A stretch of DNA of 8,884 nt from NCBI GenBank assembly GCA_958420145.1, contig CATZIR010000024.1, positions 1-8,884 of the forward strand. The letters run 5' to 3'. The translations under genes and the position numbers were made by a program. This DNA comes from an uncultured Eubacteriales bacterium. Its GTDB lineage: Bacteria > Bacillota > Clostridia > Christensenellales > UBA1242. Positions 1-5,770 of the stretch are shown one piece after another; within the stretch, counting starts at the first letter, position 1, and each line of letters starts with the position of its first letter. The notes under the pieces were generated by a model, which saw only the letters and a list, made by a program, of their open reading frames with translations, ran no database searches and had not been told where the DNA came from.

Positions 1-18
1 TGTGTAGTTGTTTTCCAT
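1..18 (-). CDS. 5' end of a divergent gene, only six codons in the window
   Basis: On the minus strand an ATG at 18-16 opens a frame reading M-E-N-N-Y-T before the window ends. The reason to call it is position. A near-consensus minus-strand promoter (TGTCAA at 49-54, ATTATC at 26-31 as read on the plus strand) ends seven bases before this ATG, so transcription should begin on or next to the A of the start codon. There is no Shine-Dalgarno sequence in the few bases between. Six residues do not allow a product to be named. The frame could close soon outside the window, or a later start could be the real one. Confidence 0.4.
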
Positions 19-25
19 ATCTTTT

Positions 26-54
26 ATTATCTTTTTTTTGAATGTTTTTGTCAA
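26..54 (-). promoter_or_regulatory. Minus-strand sigma-A-type promoter, apparently leaderless
   Basis: Read on the minus strand, a perfect -35 box TTGACA (plus positions 54-49) is followed by a 17-base spacer and GATAAT (31-26), a 5/6 match to the -10 consensus. Counting the usual six bases after the -10 puts the start near 18-19, which is the A of the minus-strand ATG or the base before it. This is one of the best promoter matches in the window. It diverges from the tadA promoter about 70 bases away. Confidence 0.65.
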
Positions 55-93
55 ATTATTTCGCTTGGTGTTAAAGTTGCGAAAAATTATTTC
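53..93. repeat. 10-bp direct repeat between the divergent promoters
   Basis: AAATTATTTC occurs at 53-62 and again at 84-93, a period of 31 bases or about three helical turns, so both copies face the same side of the DNA. The first copy overlaps the -35 box of the minus-strand promoter. The bases TTTCGC at 59-64 and GCGAAA at 79-84 also form an inverted pair. This could be a binding site for a regulator of the divergent genes. In DNA this AT-rich a 10-mer repeat can also arise by chance, so the call is tentative. Confidence 0.3.
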
Positions 94-125
94 ATATCTT
101 ATTCGTGTGTGGTTTTTACTACAAT

Positions 126-154
126 TTGACTTTTTTACTCTAATTTGCTAGTAT
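126..154 (+). promoter_or_regulatory. tadA promoter with extended -10, predicting a leaderless mRNA
   Basis: TTGACT (126-131, 5/6 match) is separated by 17 bases from TAGTAT (149-154, 4/6 match). The -10 is preceded by TGC at 146-148, the TGn signature of an extended -10, which compensates for the weaker hexamer. Six bases after the -10 lies position 161, exactly the A of the tadA ATG. The bases between are T-rich and contain no Shine-Dalgarno sequence. Confidence 0.6.
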
Positions 155-160
155 TTTTGT

Positions 161-610
161 ATGGAAGAAAGATTTATGATTTTGGCACTAGAAGAAGCCA
201 AAAAAGCATATAAAAAAGGCGAAGTGCCAATCGGTGCTGTGATAGTTAAAAATGGAAAAGTTATAGCAAAAGGGCATAACAAAAAAGAAAAAAAACATAT
301 GACAACTCGCCATGCCGAAATAGAAGTTATCGAAAAAGCCAGCAAAAAAATTAGAGATTGGAGACTGAATGGCTGTGAGATGTATGTGACGCTCGAGCCT
401 TGCTGTATGTGTGCTGGTGCAATTCTAAATGCTAGACTTGACAAAATTTATATCGGTGCAATGGAGAAAAATTTTGGTTGCTGTGGCAGTGCCTACAATT
501 TGCTAGATAGTGAAAAGTTTACAACAAAAGTGCAAACACAAACTGGCGTTATGGAAAAAGAGAGTGTGGAATTACTGCAGTTATTTTTCAAACAACATCG
601 CAAAAAATAG
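161..610 (+). CDS. tadA: tRNA-specific adenosine deaminase TadA
   Basis: TadA deaminates adenosine 34 in the anticodon wobble position of tRNA-Arg(ACG) to inosine in the cytoplasm. The 149-residue protein has the full cytidine/deoxycytidylate deaminase-type zinc site. His51-Ala-Glu53 supplies one zinc ligand and the catalytic glutamate, and Pro80-Cys81-Cys-Met-Cys84 supplies the two cysteine ligands. The N-terminal KGEVPIGAVIV stretch and the central WRLNGCEMYVTLEPC block are typical of TadA, and length is normal for the family. The ATG at 161 is preferred because MEERFMILALEEA aligns with the start of Bacillus TadA. It has no upstream Shine-Dalgarno site, and the promoter predicts transcription starting on this A. 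Met6 (176) is a weaker alternative, preceded by a GGAAG at 163-167. The gene stands alone between its promoter and a terminator. The dnaX-recR neighbours common in Bacillota are not seen. Confidence 0.95.
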   Translation: MEERFMILALEEAKKAYKKGEVPIGAVIVKNGKVIAKGHNKKEKKHMTTRHAEIEVIEKASKKIRDWRLNGCEMYVTLEPCCMCAGAILNARLDKIYIGAMEKNFGCCGSAYNLLDSEKFTTKVQTQTGVMEKESVELLQLFFKQHRKK

Positions 611-615
611 ATAAA

Positions 616-651
616 AAGAAAGATAAAAGCAAGTTTACTTTTATCTTTTTT
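616..651 (+). terminator. Rho-independent terminator of tadA
   Basis: Starting six bases after the tadA stop, AAAGATAAAAG (619-629) pairs perfectly with CTTTTATCTTT (638-648) around an 8-base loop. The pairing can extend outward through a G-T pair and two A-T pairs (616-618 with 649-651). A run of six T lies at 646-651. The stem is AT-rich, so its strength is moderate, but placement and the T-run fit a terminator separating tadA from the next operon. Confidence 0.75.
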
Positions 652-661
652 AGTTTAATAA

Positions 662-690
662 TTGACTTTTTTTAATGATAGCATTATCAT
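662..690 (+). promoter_or_regulatory. Promoter of the GlmU-like/pth/mfd operon
   Basis: TTGACT (662-667, 5/6) and TATCAT (685-690, 5/6) are 17 bases apart, directly after the tadA terminator. The predicted start is near 697, giving a leader of only about ten bases that begins at the AGGAG ribosome binding site (697-701). The TTG at 662 is in frame with the downstream gene and can be misread as its start codon. Its role as the -35 box is the better explanation. Confidence 0.65.
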
Positions 691-694
691 TAAA
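671..694. repeat. Perfect 10-bp inverted repeat over the operon -10 box, possible operator
   Basis: TTTAATGATA (671-680) and TATCATTAAA (685-694) are exact reverse complements separated by the four bases GCAT. The right arm contains the whole -10 hexamer (685-690), and the dyad spans the spacer and the region just before the predicted start, a classic repressor position. The core TGATA-N4-TATCA resembles Fur-family boxes (TGATAAT-N-ATTATCA), but the half-sites are one base too close for the canonical 7-1-7 arrangement. If transcription came from further upstream it could instead form an RNA hairpin just before the ribosome binding site. Confidence 0.5.
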
Positions 695-696
695 CT

Positions 697-701
697 AGGA
701 G
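697..701 (+). promoter_or_regulatory. Shine-Dalgarno site that fixes the start at 707
   Basis: AGGAG sits five bases before the ATG at 707. This supports 707 over the in-frame TTG at 662, which has no ribosome binding site of its own and coincides with a -35 box. Confidence 0.75.
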
Positions 702-706
702 ATAGT

Positions 707-1678
707 ATGTTAGATATTTTAGAAGAAATTGAAAAGACTGGCAATAGCGTTAATATGCCACACGAAAAAGCAGATTTGGTGTTTAATTTTAATGAGCAAA
801 AAGAAGATAGCCCAAAAAACTTGTCTAAGTTTAGCATAGAAGAAATCGAAAAGCAAGTTGGTGTGGTTATTCTAAACATCACAGACGATAGTTTCAAAAT
901 GAAAGAGAAAGCCTATAACCTAATGATATGTGGCAAAAAAATGACAGATTGGGTTAAAAATGCCACTGAGCCTTTTGAAAAAATAGAACTTGAAATGGAC
1001 AGCAAAGCAGACTTTATGCCACTAATAAAGAGCCATATTATGGACAAAAAATATACTCTTGTTTTGTTTAGTGACGCACCACTGATTCAATACAAAACCA
1101 TTCAAGAAATATTAGAGTATTTTGTCATGAAGTCACTCAGCGTGCTAAAATTTTCTCGTGGCTATATGTTCGAAACCGACTATTTAAAGAGAATTGACAA
1201 ACTGCTTAGCCCACAAATGCAATACTTTAACGAAGAAGATTTTATCACTTGTTATAGCCTAAAACAACTAGTAATAATTACTGACATTATGAGAAATAGA
1301 ATACTATCTTTTCACCAAAAAAATGGTGTTATGATTATAGATAGTGCATCTACTTTTATCGACGCAGATGTTAGCATCGAAGAAAATGTTACAATTTACC
1401 CAAACAACAAAATTTTAGGTAATTCCATAATACAAAAAGATTGCTTTATTAGTGCTAACAACCTAATCGAAAACTCAGTAATAATGGAAAATTGCAAACT
1501 AGAAAATTCGGTTATTTCTCAAAGCGTTATCTCTAAAAACTGCGTGGTTATAAATTATTCTGTGGTCGAAAACAAATCTTTCTTGGGCGAAAATTGTTTT
1601 CTAAAAGGTTTTAATCACGTTGATAGCAAAGTACTAGACGATAACGAAACACTTGAAACATACGAAAAAAAGGAGTAA
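707..1678 (+). CDS. GlmU-derived protein with eroded active sites (probable pseudoenzyme)
   Basis: GlmU makes UDP-N-acetylglucosamine using an N-terminal uridylyltransferase domain and a C-terminal left-handed beta-helix acetyltransferase domain. This 323-residue protein follows that plan in reduced form. After about 50 unrecognised residues, VVIL (53-56) starts the nucleotidyltransferase fold. The expected L-x-x-G-x-G-T-R-M loop reads L56-N-I-T-D-D-S-F-K-M65, so the glycines are gone. CGKKMTDWV (75-83) matches the CGKPM-WV strand and FSDAPLI (121-127) the GDTPLI strand, keeping Asp123. The segment just before the linker lacks the second metal ligand (the GVN motif). The linker is diagnostic: NGVMIID (206-212), ASTFID and TIYPNNKILG match GlmU closely. 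Irregular beta-helix coils run from about 215 to 312 and stop before the acetyl-CoA and catalytic region. Its slot upstream of pth-mfd is that of glmU in Bacillota. It is co-transcribed with pth, whose ribosome binding site lies in its last codons. Codon use resembles its neighbours. A GlgD-like regulator is the alternative, but less likely. Confidence 0.75.
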   Translation: MLDILEEIEKTGNSVNMPHEKADLVFNFNEQKEDSPKNLSKFSIEEIEKQVGVVILNITDDSFKMKEKAYNLMICGKKMTDWVKNATEPFEKIELEMDSKADFMPLIKSHIMDKKYTLVLFSDAPLIQYKTIQEILEYFVMKSLSVLKFSRGYMFETDYLKRIDKLLSPQMQYFNEEDFITCYSLKQLVIITDIMRNRILSFHQKNGVMIIDSASTFIDADVSIEENVTIYPNNKILGNSIIQKDCFISANNLIENSVIMENCKLENSVISQSVISKNCVVINYSVVENKSFLGENCFLKGFNHVDSKVLDDNETLETYEKKE

Positions 1679-1680
1679 AT

Positions 1681-2205
1681 ATGATACTAATTGTAGGGCT
1701 AGGAAACCCAGAAGAAAAGTATAAAACAACATATCACAATGTTGGCTTTTTGGTTATAGACGAACTATGCGATAGATATGATATAAAACTAACCAAGCAA
1801 AAGTGCAAAAGTATGATATACGAAGGTCAACTACTTGGCAAAAAAGTTATCATTGCAAAACCACTAACATATATGAATCGTAGTGGCGAAGCATTGGTGG
1901 AACTTACTCAAAAGTTTAAGCCAGAAAAAACAGTTGTAATCTACGACGACATAGACATCGAAAAAGGAAAATTCCGTTTTAGAGAAAAGGGAAGCGCCGG
2001 CACTCATAACGGAATGAGAAGCATAGTGTCGCTAATGAATACCGAAGAAATTAATAGAATTAGAGTAGGCACAAAACCAACCGAAAAAGTTTACGAACTT
2101 GCCGACTATGTGCTTTCTAAAATGGATATAGATAGTTACGAAAAAATTGACGGCGCAATTAACGATGCAGTAGACTTTTTGGAAGACTACATTCAAAAAA
2201 GTTAA
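1681..2205 (+). CDS. pth: Peptidyl-tRNA hydrolase
   Basis: Pth cleaves the ester bond of peptidyl-tRNAs released by stalled ribosomes, recycling tRNA in the cytoplasm. The 174-residue protein begins with the family signature VGLGNPEEKY and has YHNVGF. Asn9 and His19 correspond to the E. coli substrate-binding Asn10 and catalytic His20. The YDDIDI block (88-93) carries the aspartate that pairs with the histidine, and GSAGTHNGM (104-112) contains the conserved Asn110 that binds substrate. MNRSGE and the C-terminal YVLSKM element are also present. It is slightly shorter than the usual 185-195 residues, with the loss at the C-terminal tail. AGGAG (1671-1675) lies five bases before the ATG and overlaps the end of the preceding gene, leaving a two-base gap after its stop. 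This points to translational coupling. mfd follows 15 bases after its stop. Confidence 0.96.
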   Translation: MILIVGLGNPEEKYKTTYHNVGFLVIDELCDRYDIKLTKQKCKSMIYEGQLLGKKVIIAKPLTYMNRSGEALVELTQKFKPEKTVVIYDDIDIEKGKFRFREKGSAGTHNGMRSIVSLMNTEEINRIRVGTKPTEKVYELADYVLSKMDIDSYEKIDGAINDAVDFLEDYIQKS

Positions 2206-2220
2206 TAAAAGGATAGTTAG

Positions 2221-5200
2221 ATGTTTAACGAACTTGTAAAATCAAACATAAATAGTTTATTATACTCGCTTTATTTTGAACTCAATGCTCAAAAAAATGT
2301 GAGTATTTTTGATACAAGTTTTGGACAGAGAAGTTGGCTAGTTAATGACCTAAACAAAAAGTTTGTGTATGTGGTCGAGAGTTTCGACTTGCAAAACAAA
2401 CTCAAAAAACAGTTTGAAAGTATGGGCAAAAAAGTAGATGTTATCTATTCTGTTGACTTTGACATCAAGCCTAGCACTTTCAAAAATGACGAGAACCGAA
2501 AACAACTCATTTCGTCGCTATATAACATCGCAACAGACAAAGTAGATGCAGTGATTATTTCACCAAAAGTGCTTATGCAAAAAGTTCCTAGTTTGCTAGG
2601 TTTTAAAAAGCATATTGTTTCGTTAGAAATAGGCAGAGAGTATAACATTAGTGACATCAAAAAAACTCTTATTGAGAGCAATTATCAAAAAGTAGAGATG
2701 GTGGAAAGCCAAGGTCAATTTGCTATTCGTGGTGACATTCTAGACATATTCTCTTTGGGCGAAGAACTACCATTTAGAATTGAGTTTTTTGGTAATCAAG
2801 TAGAGAGTATTAGCAGTTTTAATATTCAAAACTACTCTAAGGCTGTTAACTATCAAAAAGTGTCGATTTGTCCTAACACTTTGGTATTTACTGAGAATAA
2901 TTCTCAAATTATTGAAGAACTAGACAGAAACTTTAGACTTGTGCAAAACAAACTTGATAGCGACAATCACGCTAGACTAAAAACTATATTAGAAGAAGTA
3001 AAGTTCAAACTCGAAAATTACTCATACAGTGGAATAGAAAACTATGTGCTTCCACTACTAAACTATACCGATAATATTCTTTCGTTTTTGCCTAAAAATT
3101 TTGTAGTTGTTTTTGATGATGTAAAGCATATTTACGATAAAATTAATTTTTGCTACGACGAGTTTAAAGAAAATTTCGATATGCTCAAAGGCACATTCGA
3201 CGCATACGATTTTCACAAAAACTTGGTGATAGAAAGTAGCAAAGTATTTGCATGTTCTAATCAAAAAATATCTTTTCAAAATATCAACACGAGCAATAGA
3301 ATTTTTAACCCACAAAGCGTGTTCTCCCTTAAACCTAGTTCTGTAACTAATTTTTATGGCAACTACAATCAAATTTTAGAAGAAGTGAAGTATTACCTAG
3401 AATTTGGCTACACTTTGATTTTGTATGCAAAAAACAACGAAACAGCAATACATCTAAAAAACTTTTTAGAAAAAGAAAATCAAAAAGTTTTACTTATTAG
3501 TGATGTTACCACGGCTCAATCAAAGGTGGTTAACATCTTGCCACAAACTGTGTGCTATGGCGCTGTGTTTGTAGAAGATAAAATATGCTTGCTTGGAACT
3601 GACGAACTCTTTGGAAAACAAGAATCAATAAAACAAACAAAAAAGACAAAAAGAGAAGTCTTTACTTTGCCAAAGATTGGCGACTATGTTGTTCACGAAA
3701 AATTTGGTATTGGAAAGTGCGTGGGAATAGAAAGACGAAAATTCTCGTCGTTTGAAAAAGACTACATTGTTTTGGAGTATGCAGGTGGTGACAAACTTTA
3801 TGTTCCAACCGAGCAAATAGATTTGATTGCAAGTTATGTTAGTTCTAATCAAAATCAAAAACTATCAAAACTAGGCACGCAAGAATTTGAAAGAGTAAAG
3901 CAAAAAGTTAGAAGTAGCGTTAAGGAAATGGCGTTTAGTTTGCTAAACTTATATGCAAAGCGTCAACAACTAAAAGGCTACAAATATGCTCCCGACGACG
4001 AAGTTATGAAAGAGTTTGAAAACTCCTTTATATACGACGAAACACAAGACCAACTAGAAGCCATAAACCAAATAAAAAGCGATATGGAAAACGGCAAACT
4101 AATGGACAGACTTGTTTGTGGCGATGTGGGCTATGGTAAAACCGAAGTGGCTCTTAGAGCGATTTTCAAGGCAGTTTGCAATGGAAAACAGGTGGCATTT
4201 TTAGCACCAACAACCATACTTTCTCAACAGCACTACAACACTTGCTATTCTCGTATGAACAAGTTTATGGTAAGAGTAGAAGTGCTCAACCGTTTCAAAT
4301 CTGCAAAAGAACAAAAACAAATTCTAAAAGACCTTAAAGACGGCAAAATAGATGTTATTGTTGGAACACATAGGTTACTCAGCAAAGATGTAGAGTTTAA
4401 GGACCTTGGCTTGCTTGTTTTGGACGAAGAACAACGTTTTGGTGTTCAAGACAAGGAAAAGATTAAAAACCTAAAAAATAACATAGATGTTCTAACACTT
4501 TCGGCAACTCCTATTCCTAGAACGCTCCATATGAGTTTGAGTGGTATTAGGGACATTAGTTTGATAACGACTGCGCCAGAAGGCAGACTACCTGTTCAAA
4601 CAACAGTTACCGAATATAGCGATATTTTGGCAAAAGAAGTTTTGCTTAGAGAACTAAATCGTGGTGGACAAGCCATAGTGGTGTTCAATTCGATTGAGCA
4701 TATCTATTCGCTTGCTGAAAAAATTAGAAGTTTGGTTGGAACAGATGTGACTATTGGTGTTGCTCATGGTCAAATGGATGAAAAGACTTTGGAAAATGAA
4801 ATTTTCAAACTTTACAACGGCGAAACAAAAATATTGGTGTCTACAACACTTATCGAAAATGGCATAGACTTGCCTAATGCAAACACTTTGCTTGTTCTAA
4901 ATGCCGATAGACTAGGCTTATCGCAACTATATCAACTTCGTGGTCGAGTGGGTCGTGGTAACAAGTTAGGATATGCCTATTTTACTTATGAAAAAAACAA
5001 GGTTATGACCGAAGACGCCTATAAAAGGCTCAATGCCCTTATGGAATTTACAGAACTTGGTAGTGGCTTCAAAATTGCTATGAGAGATTTAGAAATTCGT
5101 GGTTGTGGCAATGTTATGGGCAAAGAACAGCACGGCCATATGGACAAAGTTGGCTATGATATGTATTGCAAACTTCTAAATCAAGCGATTGCAGAAATAA

Positions 5201-5676
5201 AAGGCGAAAAGATAGAAAACAAGCGAGAGGTCAAGATAGATGTTGCAATAAATGCCTTTATTCCACACGACTATATCGTTGACAGCGATTCAAGATTTAG
5301 AGTGTATAACAATCTAATTTCTATCAAATCTAGCGAAGATAGAGAAAAGGTTACTAATGAAATCAAACAAGTTTACGGCAAAAATCTGCCTATTGAAGTC
5401 GATAACTTGTCAAAAATTTCGCTACTAAGATACTATTCACAAAAGATAGGAATTAGCAAGGTTAGCATCAATTCTCTAAAGGCAAGTGTGGTTTTTTACG
5501 ACAAACAAACTTTGCTTAGTGAGAAAATGACAAACTGTCTTCAATCTTTGCCACTACAATATGTATTAAACTTTAATGATATGCCAACAATTAACATATC
5601 AGTTGGAGAAAACTCAAGTATTACTATTTTAAATGAACTATTAAACTTTTTGGGAGAACTACTAAAACAAAAATAG
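2221..5676 (+). CDS. mfd: Transcription-repair coupling factor Mfd
   Basis: Mfd is an ATP-driven DNA translocase that pushes stalled RNA polymerase off damaged template and recruits UvrA. At 1151 residues it is full length. The N-terminal UvrB-like module contains the recognisable [17 protein letters not shown] segment (from about 160), with its ATP-binding loop degenerate as usual. The RNA polymerase-interacting domain starts at [16 protein letters not shown] (483 on) and includes [11 protein letters not shown]. The superfamily 2 motor has Walker A GDVGYGKT (634-641), the DEEQ box (735-738), SATPIPRTL, and the arginine-finger motif QLRGRVGRG (905-913). The translocation region [19 protein letters not shown] follows, then the C-terminal regulatory domain with AFIPHDYI near 1012-1019. 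All motor residues appear intact. AAAGGA (2208-2213) precedes the ATG by seven bases. It is the last gene of the operon with pth, a conserved Bacillota arrangement. The small fin gene found between pth and mfd in Bacillus is absent. Confidence 0.98.
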   Translation: MFNELVKSNINSLLYSLYFELNAQKNVSIFDTSFGQRSWLVNDLNKKFVYVVESFDLQNKLKKQFESMGKKVDVIYSVDFDIKPSTFKNDENRKQLISSLYNIATDKVDAVIISPKVLMQKVPSLLGFKKHIVSLEIGREYNISDIKKTLIESNYQKVEMVESQGQFAIRGDILDIFSLGEELPFRIEFFGNQVESISSFNIQNYSKAVNYQKVSICPNTLVFTENNSQIIEELDRNFRLVQNKLDSDNHARLKTILEEVKFKLENYSYSGIENYVLPLLNYTDNILSFLPKNFVVVFDDVKHIYDKINFCYDEFKENFDMLKGTFDAYDFHKNLVIESSKVFACSNQKISFQNINTSNRIFNPQSVFSLKPSSVTNFYGNYNQILEEVKYYLEFGYTLILYAKNNETAIHLKNFLEKENQKVLLISDVTTAQSKVVNILPQTVCYGAVFVEDKICLLGTDELFGKQESIKQTKKTKREVFTLPKIGDYVVHEKFGIGKCVGIERRKFSSFEKDYIVLEYAGGDKLYVPTEQIDLIASYVSSNQNQKLSKLGTQEFERVKQKVRSSVKEMAFSLLNLYAKRQQLKGYKYAPDDEVMKEFENSFIYDETQDQLEAINQIKSDMENGKLMDRLVCGDVGYGKTEVALRAIFKAVCNGKQVAFLAPTTILSQQHYNTCYSRMNKFMVRVEVLNRFKSAKEQKQILKDLKDGKIDVIVGTHRLLSKDVEFKDLGLLVLDEEQRFGVQDKEKIKNLKNNIDVLTLSATPIPRTLHMSLSGIRDISLITTAPEGRLPVQTTVTEYSDILAKEVLLRELNRGGQAIVVFNSIEHIYSLAEKIRSLVGTDVTIGVAHGQMDEKTLENEIFKLYNGETKILVSTTLIENGIDLPNANTLLVLNADRLGLSQLYQLRGRVGRGNKLGYAYFTYEKNKVMTEDAYKRLNALMEFTELGSGFKIAMRDLEIRGCGNVMGKEQHGHMDKVGYDMYCKLLNQAIAEIKGEKIENKREVKIDVAINAFIPHDYIVDSDSRFRVYNNLISIKSSEDREKVTNEIKQVYGKNLPIEVDNLSKISLLRYYSQKIGISKVSINSLKASVVFYDKQTLLSEKMTNCLQSLPLQYVLNFNDMPTINISVGENSSITILNELLNFLGELLKQK

Positions 5677-5689
5677 TTTAATAGTTTTT
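5636..5689 (+). terminator. Hairpin spanning the mfd stop codon, probable operon terminator
   Basis: AACTATTAAACT (5636-5647) is the exact reverse complement of AGTTTAATAGTT (5675-5686). After a two-base bulge the stem continues with TTTTG (5648-5652) paired to CAAAA (5668-5672), leaving a 15-base loop. Five T follow at 5685-5689. The left arm lies in the last codons of mfd and the TAG stop (5674-5676) is at the bulge, so a ribosome finishing mfd would block the fold. That makes it a plausible but translation-sensitive terminator. Confidence 0.5.
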
Positions 5690-5709
5690 AAAAAAGTAAG
5701 CGTTTGTGT

Positions 5710-5752
5710 TTGGTTTTTTTTGATTTTTTTTATATAATAAATTCGCTATAAT
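5710..5752 (+). promoter_or_regulatory. Promoter region of the parvulin lipoprotein gene
   Basis: Two perfect TATAAT boxes lie before the gene, at 5733-5738 and 5747-5752. The first has TTGGTT (5710-5715, 3/6 match) at a 17-base spacing and predicts a start near 5745. The second has only a T-run where its -35 should be, but would start near 5759, right at the GGAGAG ribosome binding site (5759-5764). I cannot tell which is used. Either gives a short leader of about 12-26 bases. Confidence 0.5.
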
Positions 5753-5770
5753 TTTATTGGAGAGAAAAAA

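Noticed and set aside
148..444. Minus-strand open frame of 98 codons over tadA
   Set aside because: It lies antisense to a complete and clearly functional tadA, and its translation looks like the hydrophobic shadow of a lysine-rich gene.
662..706. An in-frame TTG start that would add 15 residues to the GlmU-like protein
   Set aside because: The TTG is the first part of the -35 box TTGACT, the segment contains the -10 and a perfect dyad, and the ATG at 707 has AGGAG at the right spacing.
671..706. A riboswitch or attenuator before the GlmU-like gene
   Set aside because: The promoter predicts transcription starting after the dyad, leaving about ten bases of leader, too short for a riboswitch. 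No T-run follows the dyad.
3058..3372. Minus-strand open frame of 104 codons inside mfd
   Set aside because: It is antisense to the Mfd coding frame, has no recognisable family motif, and similar open stretches occur across this AT-rich gene by chance.
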